From NCBI RefSeq assembly GCF_002834385.1, contig NZ_PITQ01000018.1:1-55030 (forward strand): DNA of 55,030 nt. Reading direction: 5' to 3'. The translations under genes and the position numbers were made by a program. Positions 43,206-50,609 of the stretch are shown piece after piece (position 1 is the first letter of the stretch; each line of letters opens with the position of its first letter). The notes under the pieces are model-generated. The model was given only the letters and a program-made list of their open reading frames with translations, did no database searches and was not told the origin of the DNA. The stretch is from Rahnella sp. AA. GTDB taxonomy: Bacteria; Pseudomonadota; Gammaproteobacteria; Enterobacterales; Enterobacteriaceae.

Positions 43206-43877
43206 TTAGCGGGTCGTCAGCGGTGCCGGCGTATCGAGTTCACCAAATGTTTCCTGGTAACGGCGCAGCTGGTGGCGAAGTGCATACCTTTCCGTTTCTG
43301 CCCGTTTTGATGCTTCACGCAGGCCATTCACCTCGCTGGCCAGCCTGGACTTTTCTCTTACCGCCTGACGAACGGTCTGTTTCGCCCCCTCCGGGTCAGC
43401 AAATTTCGCCAGCGCATACGCCAGTACCTCCACTTCAAAGCGCAGGTCTGCCGGATGCTGCCAGAACGGCGCGAAAGCGTGGCCGGAGTAACCGCAGGCA
43501 ATGTAACCGCAAATGTGCCCCGCTTTCAGTCTGACGTGGCCACGTTTATTCACCCACAGCAGCCCCCATCGCGGCGGTAAATCATCGATATCGATTAAGC
43601 CTTCCGGACAGATGTAATAACGGTAAGTCCCCATGCCCGGCGTGATGCCGCAGCGGTGCGGTTTTTCCCGATCAGCCAGAAAGTCAGACCGGCTGACCTT
43701 CGACTCCACCACCACAGAACCGCCGTCGAATCCCCACCGGTAGGCGAACACATCAGCCCGTTCTCCGCCGTACAGCCCGCCCACTTCTGTTAACGCCACC
43801 TGGCAACCCGGCCCGTTACCGCTTGCAGGCCGTTTGCACCATTTCACCGCAATCGCGTTCAGTTCGTTATGCGTCAT
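43206..43877 (-). CDS. PD-(D/E)XK-like nuclease inside the tra operon
   Basis: ATG 43877, behind GGAG at seven bases, gives 223 aa. Residues E31, D42 and E58-S-K60 form the E...D...ExK pattern of the restriction-endonuclease fold in LTEVGGLYGGERADVFAY and VVVESKVSRSDFLADREKP. GMGTYRYYICPEGLI and WGLLWVNKRGHVR follow. Similar proteins occur in phages and are usually unannotated. A C-terminal coiled coil spans about 160-210. No signal peptide, so it is cytoplasmic. It is not part of the F transfer machinery. It could act on incoming phage or plasmid DNA or aid replication. Confidence 0.65.
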   Translation of the reverse strand: MTHNELNAIAVKWCKRPASGNGPGCQVALTEVGGLYGGERADVFAYRWGFDGGSVVVESKVSRSDFLADREKPHRCGITPGMGTYRYYICPEGLIDIDDLPPRWGLLWVNKRGHVRLKAGHICGYIACGYSGHAFAPFWQHPADLRFEVEVLAYALAKFADPEGAKQTVRQAVREKSRLASEVNGLREASKRAETERYALRHQLRRYQETFGELDTPAPLTTR

Positions 43878-43903
43878 ACTGAGACTCCGTTTGCTCATTG
43901 AAT

Positions 43904-44266
43904 CTAGATAATTATCTCTCTGACAAACCCCACAAAGACAGCATCGAGCACAAAGAGAAATTTGATATCGTCAGCGTCCAGCTGGGGAAGATGCCAGACG
44001 GCGATGCTCCAGACGGTAAACACAATCAGGTTCATAACAAAGGTGACCCAGATAGACATAAGGATGTCCATGAAGCCGTCCTCATCATTTCCGTCGGTAA
44101 CGACAATCCAGCCCAGGAAAATGCAGCCTATGAGCAGGATAATCCGCCACGTCATCCAGCTGGCGTGAGCAGTGTGCTGGTTGATATAAGCCCAGCAGCC
44201 AAAATAAACGACAAATGCCCCCGTAAGGACTAAAAAAGGGAAACGGTTGTTTTTACTGATAAACAT
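43904..44266 (-). CDS. four-helix membrane protein, tandem paralogue 1
   Basis: ATG 44266 behind GGAG gives 120 aa (FISKNNRFPFLVLT...). Four hydrophobic segments (about 9-28, 40-57, 65-88 and 100-118) are visible. It is a close paralogue of the next two genes: paralogue 2 shares 87 of 90 bases over the 5' part. Acidic loops (DGNDEDG, LDADD) face one side. No family is recognised. The stop is 26 bases before the nuclease-like start. Confidence 0.7.
   Translation of the reverse strand: MFISKNNRFPFLVLTGAFVVYFGCWAYINQHTAHASWMTWRIILLIGCIFLGWIVVTDGNDEDGFMDILMSIWVTFVMNLIVFTVWSIAVWHLPQLDADDIKFLFVLDAVFVGFVREIII
44171..44260. repeat. 90-bp direct repeat, copy 1 (87/90 identical to 44614-44703)
   Basis: The 5' coding part of membrane paralogue 1 is repeated at 44614-44703 with only three mismatches by direct comparison. 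It marks a recent tandem duplication. Confidence 0.9.
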
Positions 44267-44308
44267 GGGTATCTCCATAATTCTTAGTGCTAATGGCTAA
44301 TCTCGCTG

Positions 44309-44336
44309 TAATCGCGTTCATTTCGTTACGCGTTAT
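44309..44336. pseudogene. vestige of the nuclease gene 5' end
   Basis: The 27 bases at 44310-44336 match 24 of 27 bases at the start of the nuclease-like gene (43851-43877), including the decayed start codon. It lies directly after paralogue 2, exactly where the intact nuclease start lies relative to paralogue 1. Paralogue 2 now reads its last codons and stop out of this vestige. Confidence 0.75.
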
Positions 44337-44709
44337 GCAAGGCTTCAACCAGTGCCTGAGTGAAGCCCACGCCGGCAGCGTAAGGACCAAACAAAAATAT
44401 AAACTGGGCATCATCAGCATCTATTTCAGGCAGGTGCCCGCCGGCGACACTCCAGGCGATAAAAAAAATCAGGCACAAAGCCAGACACACCATGAGGTTA
44501 GTCAGAATGGTGGAGATGTAGAAATCTTCGTTTGTGGAGAAAAGAAAAACTCCAGCGAGATAAATGCAACCGATGAGCAAAGTTAACTTCCACAATATCC
44601 AGCATTGGTACGCAGTGTGATGGTTGATATAAGCCCAGCAGCCAAAATAAACGACAAATGCCAGCGTAAGGACTAAAAAAGGGAAACGGTTGTTTTTACT
44701 GATTAGCAC
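44326..44709 (-). CDS. four-helix membrane protein, tandem paralogue 2
   Basis: A GTG start at 44709 behind GGGAGG gives 127 aa beginning LISKNNRFPFLVLTLAFVVYFGCWAYINHHTAY, nearly identical to paralogue 1 at the N-terminus and then diverging. Four hydrophobic segments and an acidic IDADD loop are kept. The C-terminus (VEALHNA) runs into the vestige of a duplicated nuclease start, so it is longer than paralogue 1 for a mechanical reason. Confidence 0.7.
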   Translation of the reverse strand: MLISKNNRFPFLVLTLAFVVYFGCWAYINHHTAYQCWILWKLTLLIGCIYLAGVFLFSTNEDFYISTILTNLMVCLALCLIFFIAWSVAGGHLPEIDADDAQFIFLFGPYAAGVGFTQALVEALHNA

Positions 44710-44734
44710 AGGGACCTCCCTTTAATGCGTTGAG

Positions 44735-45124
44735 TTAATACCTCACGAATTGAAACAGACGGCCCCATACGGCACTGACAATTGAGATGCCGACGTGCGT
44801 CAGCAAAATATCGTTAAACAGCAATGGGCCGGGATGCGGTAATTCCCAGACAACAAAGGCACATGCCACAAATAAGATGACCATCACGCCCCAGAGCGCA
44901 GCCATCATGCCGAGCGTATTGATGACCGAAAATTCAATCTCGCTGACATAAATCAGACCCAGATATATGCCGCCGGCAATGAGGGCAGCACGCCAGACAC
45001 TCCAGTCTTCCGGTGCCACATGGATAGCCCGTAATCCGTATGCCCAGAGGCCATAAAACCCGAGGGTTATCAGGCAAAGGACAATAAAGGGAAGACGGTT
45101 GTTTTTGTATTGACTTAACAACAT
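44735..45124 (-). CDS. four-helix membrane protein, tandem paralogue 3
   Basis: ATG 45124 behind AGGAG gives 129 aa, MLLSQYKNNRLPFIVLCLITLGFYGLWAYGLRAI. The KNNR.PF.VL....Y..WAY signature is shared with paralogues 1 and 2 although the rest has diverged, so this is the older copy. Four hydrophobic segments; no family recognised. It lies 25 bases upstream of paralogue 2 on the same strand. Confidence 0.65.
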   Translation of the reverse strand: MLLSQYKNNRLPFIVLCLITLGFYGLWAYGLRAIHVAPEDWSVWRAALIAGGIYLGLIYVSEIEFSVINTLGMMAALWGVMVILFVACAFVVWELPHPGPLLFNDILLTHVGISIVSAVWGRLFQFVRY

Positions 45125-45174
45125 CACACTCTCCTTTCACTTATTAACAGCACCGAAAAGAAATAGACTAAATA

Positions 45175-45519
45175 TCATTTTTTATATTTATATCGATGCA
45201 TAATAAAGGGCGTTAATTTGCTGATAAACGCGTACAAAATAAGGCCCATGCCACCCCACAACATCAACAGGTTTAACCCGTCCTGCATTTTGTACAGGTT
45301 GGTGGCAAGATTTGCCGCCGTTCCAGTACCCATCTCAGCGGGCGACGCGCCTAGCGTAGCCCGATAGAGTATCGAGCACGCTACCATGATTAACCCGTGG
45401 TAAAGGCGGTAAGGGTTGCTGAACCGGCTCAGGCAAGCGTGGAGTTTCTGCATGCCTCCACTTTGGATAAAATATAAAATGGTAAAAATTAAAATACTAA
45501 ACACGATTAAAAGAAACAT
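45175..45519 (-). CDS. membrane protein, 114 aa, upstream of the paralogue trio
   Basis: ATG 45519 behind AAGGTGA. An N-terminal membrane helix (about 2-18), a middle amphipathic stretch and a further helix (about 82-103) before a basic HRYKYKK tail are visible. Not obviously a paralogue of the following three genes. It begins a block of low-GC, membrane-protein genes embedded in the GC-richer tra operon. Confidence 0.6.
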   Translation of the reverse strand: MFLLIVFSILIFTILYFIQSGGMQKLHACLSRFSNPYRLYHGLIMVACSILYRATLGASPAEMGTGTAANLATNLYKMQDGLNLLMLWGGMGLILYAFISKLTPFIMHRYKYKK

Positions 45520-45645
45520 ATGTTTATCACCTTATATTAAGAATGAATTACCCTTTATCTCAATACACCCGTAGTCAACTTTCCCGGCTCTGTAACGGGT
45601 AAAAACAATGCATCCTTTTATTAGCGAAAATAGACAACATGAATT

Positions 45646-45843
45646 TCACCCTTGGGAGTGACTAACGCAGATGGGCGGTGTCACGTTTCCGGCGTCAGCC
45701 GGTGGGGCACTTTCCAGTTTTTCAATGTCGCTGAGCAGTGCCGCCAGCTCACAGGAGGATGCCTGCCGTATCCACGCCTGGCGGTAGCGGACCTTTAACG
45801 CACACAGCCGGATGTGGTCTTCACGGTTTTTCACCACGTTCAT
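45646..45843 (-). CDS. hypothetical protein, 65 aa
   Basis: ATG 45843 behind GAGGAG overlaps the end of the preceding gene by 23 bases. The product is basic then acidic (NREDHIRLCALKVRYRQAWIRQASSCELAALLSDIEKLESAPP), probably a small helical cytoplasmic protein. No family is recognised. The overlap and ribosome binding site support expression. The 126-base gap to the next gene shows nothing I can call. Confidence 0.5.
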   Translation of the reverse strand: MNVVKNREDHIRLCALKVRYRQAWIRQASSCELAALLSDIEKLESAPPADAGNVTPPICVSHSQG

Positions 45844-46357
45844 CACGCTCCTCCTCCAGATGCCCCGGAAACTCGCGGGCGGTAAATGGCCACTCTTCAG
45901 GCGGGCTGATCAGTCCGGTAGCCAGACTCTCCGCCTCCAGCCACTTCACCAGCACTATCTTCGTTATCTGGCCGGCGTCAGCCATATGCCACTGCAGCAT
46001 GCGGAAGCCGTCGATGTTGACCGGCACATAACGCTCAAGGTCAGCGGCAATGACGTCTTCCCAGTGACGGGGGATGGGGTGCCGGCGGCGGAAGAGGTAC
46101 AGAGCCAGCGTGGCGACCAGTTGCATCTGGTACAGCGCCCAGAGTACCCGGAATCCCACGCTGCCTGACATAAACAGGCTGGCGAGGCCGCAGAAAATTC
46201 CACCGCCCACACAGGCCACTTTCATGCCGTGGAGCCAGGGGTCTGTCGGTCGACCGTCATACCAGGCCCCTGCCGCCCGCGTTATCTTTCGCAGGAGCTG
46301 CAACTGCACTTCTCCCTGCGCGGGGGATGCCCCTCCCCCTTCACGTTTGTCTGTCAT
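45821..46357 (-). CDS. membrane-associated protein in the traP position, 178 aa
   Basis: The start overlaps the RfaH-like stop by four bases. A polar N-terminus is followed by two hydrophobic helices (about 46-64 and 68-88), then basic LFRRRHPIPRHW and a long soluble C-terminal part ending in an acidic EEERDERGEKP. F places traP just after traB and TraP is a membrane protein of 196 aa, but I see no sequence match. A cytoplasmic C-terminal domain anchored to the inner membrane is the safest reading. Confidence 0.55.
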   Translation of the reverse strand: MTDKREGGGASPAQGEVQLQLLRKITRAAGAWYDGRPTDPWLHGMKVACVGGGIFCGLASLFMSGSVGFRVLWALYQMQLVATLALYLFRRRHPIPRHWEDVIAADLERYVPVNIDGFRMLQWHMADAGQITKIVLVKWLEAESLATGLISPPEEWPFTAREFPGHLEEERDERGEKP

Positions 46358-46878
46358 GCCGCCGCTCCCCGTCCCAGCACCCGGACCCGAATGGTATCGG
46401 GTGCCCGGCGTCCGCTGACCGGCACCCGCATTTCCTGGTTCATCAGCGTCAGCATCAGCATCGCGCGTTTGGTACCATCGGGTTCAAGCCAGACCGCCTC
46501 AAGCCCTTCAAATACCCCGCTGAGTACTTCCACCCGGTCACCGTGCACCGGTGCGTCCGGCGCAGGCGACAGGCAGTCATGAGATTTCAGACGCTCCACC
46601 ACCGCATCGGGCACCGCTGACGGCAGGCCGCCGAAGCTGATTAATGACGACACCCCTCGGGTGCTTTTGATGGTGGTGGTGTGAATGATTTCCGGATCAA
46701 AACGCACAAAGAGGTAGCCGGGAAAGAGCGCCTGTGGGGTTACGGCTTTTATCTGCCCGCTGCTGAGCACCTGTGCGGTATAGAGTGGCAGAAAGCAGGT
46801 CACCCCCTGATTGCCCAGATGCTGCTGAGCGCGTTTTTCCTGTGCATACTGCGTCTGTGCCACGTACCAGTGTTCCAT
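46354..46878 (-). CDS. plasmid-encoded RfaH-like transcription antiterminator
   Basis: The 174-aa protein is an RfaH/NusG paralogue. WYVAQTQYAQEKRAQQHLGNQGVTCFLP, QALFPGYLFVRFDPEIIHTTTIKSTRGVSSLISFGGLP match E. coli RfaH closely, including the HTTT motif (66-69) that contacts RNA polymerase. A C-terminal KOW-type domain with VFEGLEAVWLEPDGTKRAMLMLTLMNQ follows. RfaH is recruited at ops pause sites and suppresses termination in long operons. F tra depends on chromosomal RfaH; this plasmid supplies its own, from within the operon it probably serves. Start behind GGGGGGAAG, 14 bases after traB. Confidence 0.9.
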   Translation of the reverse strand: MEHWYVAQTQYAQEKRAQQHLGNQGVTCFLPLYTAQVLSSGQIKAVTPQALFPGYLFVRFDPEIIHTTTIKSTRGVSSLISFGGLPSAVPDAVVERLKSHDCLSPAPDAPVHGDRVEVLSGVFEGLEAVWLEPDGTKRAMLMLTLMNQEMRVPVSGRRAPDTIRVRVLGRGAAA

Positions 46879-46892
46879 CTTCTTCCCCCCTG

Positions 46893-48287
46893 TCAGTTAA
46901 TGGTGTCGCCCAGCTTGAGCTGGCTGGCCTGACGCAGAACCTCATCAGGATTCAGCACCGCCGCGCGGGTCACGTTGGTAGCCTGCGTGGCGGTGTTGCT
47001 GGCGGCCTGCTGTACGGTCGCCTGTGCCCCGGCCTTTTTGTCCTTATCCGCTTCGGCGTCTTCGATGGTTTCCAGCCTGAAGCCCTGCTGGAAGACCACG
47101 GTCACGCGGTTACCGGCCCCGATATCAATGACCGCATGGTACTGTTCGGCGCGCTTAATATAGTACTGACTGAGCGTGTCGGCGGCCTTGCTCGCCCCGC
47201 CACCAATGCCCTGGCGGAAAATATCGCCCCCGCCGACTGACGCCGTGGCCCCCAGACCGACAGAAGGCGTGGCAGCGGATTTGATGCCCTCCCCGAACCC
47301 GGAGAGCAAACCGGCTGCGCCGGCGTTGAGGATAATCTGGCCGTTACGCATCACCGGTTTTCCCCGGATACCTTCCTTACCCATGAAGGAGACATGTCCG
47401 TCAAACGGCATATCAATGTGCTTGCCGTTAGTCATGATGCAGCTGATGTTCTTTGTCCTGACTTCCCCGCGTTCGCTGGAGATATCCCCGTACATTTCGC
47501 CGGTGACGCGACACTGGTCCATGTTGTAGGTCTTGCCGTTGGGCATGGAGACATCGCCCAAAAGCGTTATCACCACCGGTGACGTATTTTGCTGACCGGT
47601 CACGCTGGCGTTGGCGTCAGCGCCCTCAATCATCACGGCCTCCGAGAAGGAGCCGGAAGGTATCCACGGCAGTTTGGGTTTCTTCGCCTGCTGCGAGGCG
47701 TAGCTGAAGGTTTTGCTGGTCATGCCCCCCAGCCGTCCCGAACCGGTTCCGGGGTAAAAACCGCTGCCCTGCCCCTGTCCCGGATAAAAGGCGTTTCCCT
47801 GTCCGGGTGTCGGGCCGCCGTTCGGGGTGGTGACATTCCACTGCGCCGTACTGGCCGGCCCCGTGGCCACCGGTCCGTTGGCACTCATGCCGGGGCCGGT
47901 TGGGGCCGGTGTTGCGGGCGCACTGGCGACCGGTGCCGCCGCAGGCTGCGTTTGCAGCTTGCTCATGGCGTCCATGATTTTCGCCAGCTGCTGTTTTAGC
48001 GCCTCATTTTGCTGCTGCTGGTCGGTTTTAAGCTGGTTTACGCTGTTTTCCAGCGCGGAGGTTTTGTTCTGCTGCTGGGTCAGGGCTGAAGTGGCCACGT
48101 TGTCCGTGAAGGAACTGGTGACCACGCCGCCGGTCATGTCGGCGGCCTGCTGTTTCGCCGGGGTTTTCAGCGCCGCCTGATGATGCTGGTAAGCCCAGAC
48201 CCCGCCGCCGATGCCGAGCATCACGGCGATGCACACGCCGGTCATCACCCACTGATTGCGCCGGGTGGTGGTGTTGATGTTGCTCAT
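46893..48287 (-). CDS. traB: TraB, inner-to-outer membrane scaffold of the secretion channel
   Basis: ATG 48287 gives 464 aa (F TraB 475). It has a cytoplasmic tail, one transmembrane helix (about 15-34), a coiled coil (about 75-105), a Pro-rich stretch (about 120-175), and the conserved VirB10-like domain: ANASVTGQQNTSPVVITLLGDVSMPNGKTYNMDQCRVTGEMYGDISSERGEVR and IDMPFDGHVSFMGKEGIRGKPVMRNGQII. It spans the periplasm with TraK and TraV. The start overlaps the traK stop by four bases. Confidence 0.96.
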   Translation of the reverse strand: MSNINTTTRRNQWVMTGVCIAVMLGIGGGVWAYQHHQAALKTPAKQQAADMTGGVVTSSFTDNVATSALTQQQNKTSALENSVNQLKTDQQQQNEALKQQLAKIMDAMSKLQTQPAAAPVASAPATPAPTGPGMSANGPVATGPASTAQWNVTTPNGGPTPGQGNAFYPGQGQGSGFYPGTGSGRLGGMTSKTFSYASQQAKKPKLPWIPSGSFSEAVMIEGADANASVTGQQNTSPVVITLLGDVSMPNGKTYNMDQCRVTGEMYGDISSERGEVRTKNISCIMTNGKHIDMPFDGHVSFMGKEGIRGKPVMRNGQIILNAGAAGLLSGFGEGIKSAATPSVGLGATASVGGGDIFRQGIGGGASKAADTLSQYYIKRAEQYHAVIDIGAGNRVTVVFQQGFRLETIEDAEADKDKKAGAQATVQQAASNTATQATNVTRAAVLNPDEVLRQASQLKLGDTIN

Positions 48288-49015
48288 ACGCCGCTCCCGG
48301 AGTCCGTTGAGAAGATAACCCACACATAGCCTTCGCCGCTGGCGTAGAGGTTATGGGTGGACAACATCACCGCCCGGACGCCCTGCTGAAAGAACTGCCG
48401 CTCTGACAGGGCGCGGGTGATGTAGCCGGTATTCTTCATGCGATAACGCATCACCAGCAGGTGTGACCCCACCAGCTGGCGTTCCGGCGTCAGCAGCACG
48501 CCGGGCATCGGGTTGTAAGCCGGCCCGCGTGCGGCTTTGGCTTCGGTATAACTGTCCGGCACCCCGCCGTTAACCACCGTGCGGGCTACGCTCACCAGCG
48601 TTTTTTCCCAGGGCTGACTTTCCTCCCAGGCTTTGGCGTCCGGGTTGTCCTTATGAGGGGCCGAGGCCGGAATAAGATGCAGGGTATGTCCGCTGCCCGG
48701 TTTTGGGGTCACATCCACTGAAGCCCCGATGCCGCTGGCCGTTTCCAGAAAGAGCGTAAAGTTCTGGCCGGTCAGCGGCGTAATGAGCAGCGCCCCGTCT
48801 TCGGTGTTCTCCTGAGTAAACGCCCCGTCGGGGCCGGTGACGCGGGTAATGAGTTCCCCTTCAATGACTATCTTGTTCGGGCTGGTGTTGCTCAGCTGCG
48901 CCTTGAGATGCGCGTCGTTTTCAAATACGGTGCCGGCAGGGCCGCTGACGTCGGCCATCGCAGCAGGTGCGAGGCAGAGGCCGGCGACGAACGCGGCGAG
49001 CAGTCGTGCTTTCAT
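48284..49015 (-). CDS. traK: TraK, VirB9-like secretin of the core complex
   Basis: The 243-aa protein (F 242) has a signal peptide (to AMA, about 21) and conserved TraK segments such as RQFFQQGVRAVMLSTHNLYASGEGYVWVI at the C-terminus. It forms the outer-membrane-proximal ring with TraV and TraB. It lies four bases after traE and overlaps traB. Confidence 0.95.
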   Translation of the reverse strand: MKARLLAAFVAGLCLAPAAMADVSGPAGTVFENDAHLKAQLSNTSPNKIVIEGELITRVTGPDGAFTQENTEDGALLITPLTGQNFTLFLETASGIGASVDVTPKPGSGHTLHLIPASAPHKDNPDAKAWEESQPWEKTLVSVARTVVNGGVPDSYTEAKAARGPAYNPMPGVLLTPERQLVGSHLLVMRYRMKNTGYITRALSERQFFQQGVRAVMLSTHNLYASGEGYVWVIFSTDSGSGV

Positions 49016-49019
49016 GCGG

Positions 49020-49619
49020 TTATCCCTGATGCTGTTTTGAGACGGATGGAGGAAGCTGCACTTCGGGGAAGGCGGTCAGACGGATGATGCCGTCCACATA
49101 TTTGACGCTCAGCCGGTAGGCTTTATGCACGTCGGGAATATCTAACTTCAGGCTGCCGTTGGAGGTGCTCGCCGAGAGCAGCCCGCTGACGGTGATATCG
49201 CCGGTGGCGGTATCGATAAACTGGTCATCAATGCGGAATACGGTAGAAATCCCGTTCTTCTTGATGTAATCCGCCTCTATGGCCAGCGCCTTTTTCAGCG
49301 CAGAGCGGTCTTCCGCTGGCACCCAGCGCAGCAGTGCCGCATGCTGGCTGTCGACGGTGTCCGGGGTAACACTCAGTCGTAAGTTAATAAAGGAGCGCAC
49401 CAGCATGCTGTTGAGCGCGGCATCCCCCTGTGAGGCGTCGGAGGTGAATGACTTGTCGAACATCATCGGGGTGGTGATGGTTTTTTGCGTGGTATAAAAA
49501 TGCCAGGCCAGCCCCCCGATAATACCGTTAGCCACAATGCTGAGGCCAAGGAGCAAAGCGAGCGCAGCAATGACGATGACTGTCACCCGGTTGCGCGTTT
49601 CTTTGACTTGATACTTCAT
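49020..49619 (-). CDS. traE: TraE, VirB5/VirB8-type pilus assembly protein
   Basis: The 199-aa bitopic protein has a short cytoplasmic start, a membrane helix (about 13-36, VIVIAALALLLGLSIVANGIIGGLAW) and a periplasmic domain with FDKSFTSDASQGDAALNSMLVRSFINLRLSVTPDTVDSQHAALLRWV, which matches F TraE (188 aa). Start behind GGAAGGA. It is 50 bases downstream of traL. Confidence 0.95.
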   Translation of the reverse strand: MKYQVKETRNRVTVIVIAALALLLGLSIVANGIIGGLAWHFYTTQKTITTPMMFDKSFTSDASQGDAALNSMLVRSFINLRLSVTPDTVDSQHAALLRWVPAEDRSALKKALAIEADYIKKNGISTVFRIDDQFIDTATGDITVSGLLSASTSNGSLKLDIPDVHKAYRLSVKYVDGIIRLTAFPEVQLPPSVSKQHQG

Positions 49620-49669
49620 CGTTTTGTCCTTCCCGTAGGAAAAAGCGCCACCCGAAAGTGGCGCGTACG

Positions 49670-49975
49670 TTACTGCATCCAGTGACGGTTGCCTGAATCA
49701 GGCACCCGCCTGAACTGCACCCGGAAAAGTACCGTTGGCAGATACCAGTAAAGAAGGTTCAGGAGCCACCATGTGCCCTGCCCTTTTTTAAGGTGTCGGA
49801 TAATCAGCCAGAGCACGGCACCCACGCCCAGCATCACGAACAACATGTCGCAAAAAAATCCCGTCACCCCGCAAGCGAAAAGCACAAAGGCTTCCTCAGG
49901 TGGCAGGCCGGCAAGGCGTTTTTGATGATTGAGGGTTTCCGGGAATCGATATTTCAACGAGTCCTGGTCTTCCAT
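49670..49975 (-). CDS. traL: TraL, inner-membrane pilus assembly protein (VirB3-like)
   Basis: The 101-aa protein starts with the conserved YRFPETLNHQKRLAGLPPEEAF box, followed by two hydrophobic segments (about 28-60) and WWLLNLLYWYLPTVLFRV. F TraL is 91 aa. The ribosome binding site is weak, suggesting translational coupling to traA, whose stop lies 9 bases upstream. Confidence 0.94.
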   Translation of the reverse strand: MEDQDSLKYRFPETLNHQKRLAGLPPEEAFVLFACGVTGFFCDMLFVMLGVGAVLWLIIRHLKKGQGTWWLLNLLYWYLPTVLFRVQFRRVPDSGNRHWMQ

Positions 49976-49984
49976 AGGCGGGAA

Positions 49985-50410
49985 TTAACCGATGAGGGCG
50001 AAGAAAGCGCGGGTAATAATCATGAGAATAATGAGGCCACTAAATATCATCGGGTTGCGGGTTTTAATAAATCCCACCACCGACACGATAATTTCAGCGA
50101 CATATAACGCCCATTCCACCGTGGAGTTATGACCGAACGTATCACTGGCGTCCGTTTTCTGGTTAGCCATTAAATCCGTCGCCCGGACAAGGTGGGGGAA
50201 AACAATAATGGCGAGAGCCAGCGTAAAATAAATAAGACTGCGCTGGGCGGCGGGAGACTGCGGAATTAAACGTTTAATACGGCGGAAATAAAAAAGTCTC
50301 AAGTTTGTATTCAGGTAGCCGATAAGTCCCTTCTGACGTTTATTTTCGTCTTCAGACAAAGCTACCGCTAGGCCCCCGGAAATACCGGGTTCGGTGATGA
50401 CTGATTTCAT
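49985..50410 (-). CDS. traA: TraA, F-type propilin
   Basis: ATG 50410 behind GAGG gives 141 aa. A long basic leader and hydrophobic segment end in FPHLVRA, then TDLMANQKTDASDTFGHNSTVEWALYVAEIIVSVVGF. By comparison with F (FPQLAMA / AGSSGQDLMASGNTTVKATFG), signal peptidase should cut after residue 77, leaving a 64-residue pilin with two membrane helices. The leader is longer than in F (51) and the mature pilin slightly shorter (70 in F). No N-acetylase TraX or chaperone TraQ is visible. Confidence 0.9.
   Translation of the reverse strand: MKSVITEPGISGGLAVALSEDENKRQKGLIGYLNTNLRLFYFRRIKRLIPQSPAAQRSLIYFTLALAIIVFPHLVRATDLMANQKTDASDTFGHNSTVEWALYVAEIIVSVVGFIKTRNPMIFSGLIILMIITRAFFALIG
50356..50369 (-). 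promoter_or_regulatory. ops-like element in the early tra transcript
   Basis: On the minus strand AGCGGTAGCTTTGT matches the RfaH recruitment consensus GGCGGTAGNNTNNT at all fixed positions except the first. A CCCGG/CCGGG hairpin lies just upstream. It is within traA codons 14-18, about 100 bases from the predicted transcription start. Chance occurrence inside coding DNA cannot be excluded, but the plasmid's own RfaH-like gene lies in the same operon. Confidence 0.45.
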
Positions 50411-50474
50411 TATGAAAAACCTCGATATGAGTAATAAAAATGTCAGCGTGCGTAAACGAACGTAACGCCCGCCT

Positions 50475-50519
50475 ATCTTACATTGAGTCAAAAAAAAAAA
50501 AAATGTGATGTAAATCACG
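50475..50519 (-). promoter_or_regulatory. traA promoter region: CRP-like site, 14-base A tract and -10 box
   Basis: TGTGATGTAAATCACG at 50504-50519 matches the CRP consensus TGTGA-6-TCACA with one mismatch. It is followed on the traA side by a run of 14 A/T (50490-50503) and TAAGAT (minus strand, 50475-50480) as a -10 box. The centre of the CRP-like site is about 41-44 bases from the predicted start of transcription, the spacing of class II CRP-activated promoters. The divergent TraY-like gene shares this region. Confidence 0.55.
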
Positions 50520-50609
50520 TTTTTTTCTGTTTCTAAGATTTTTCTTACCTTTCTCCGATAGTAGGCTCACACTCTCATTTCCTGTGTTATTTCAATCAGG
50601 CACAAAAAT

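Noticed and set aside
45778..45791. GGCGGTAGCGG on the plus strand, a good ops-like match
   Set aside because: It points away from the tra transcripts, which are on the minus strand, and lies in the coding DNA of a small gene. Treated as chance.
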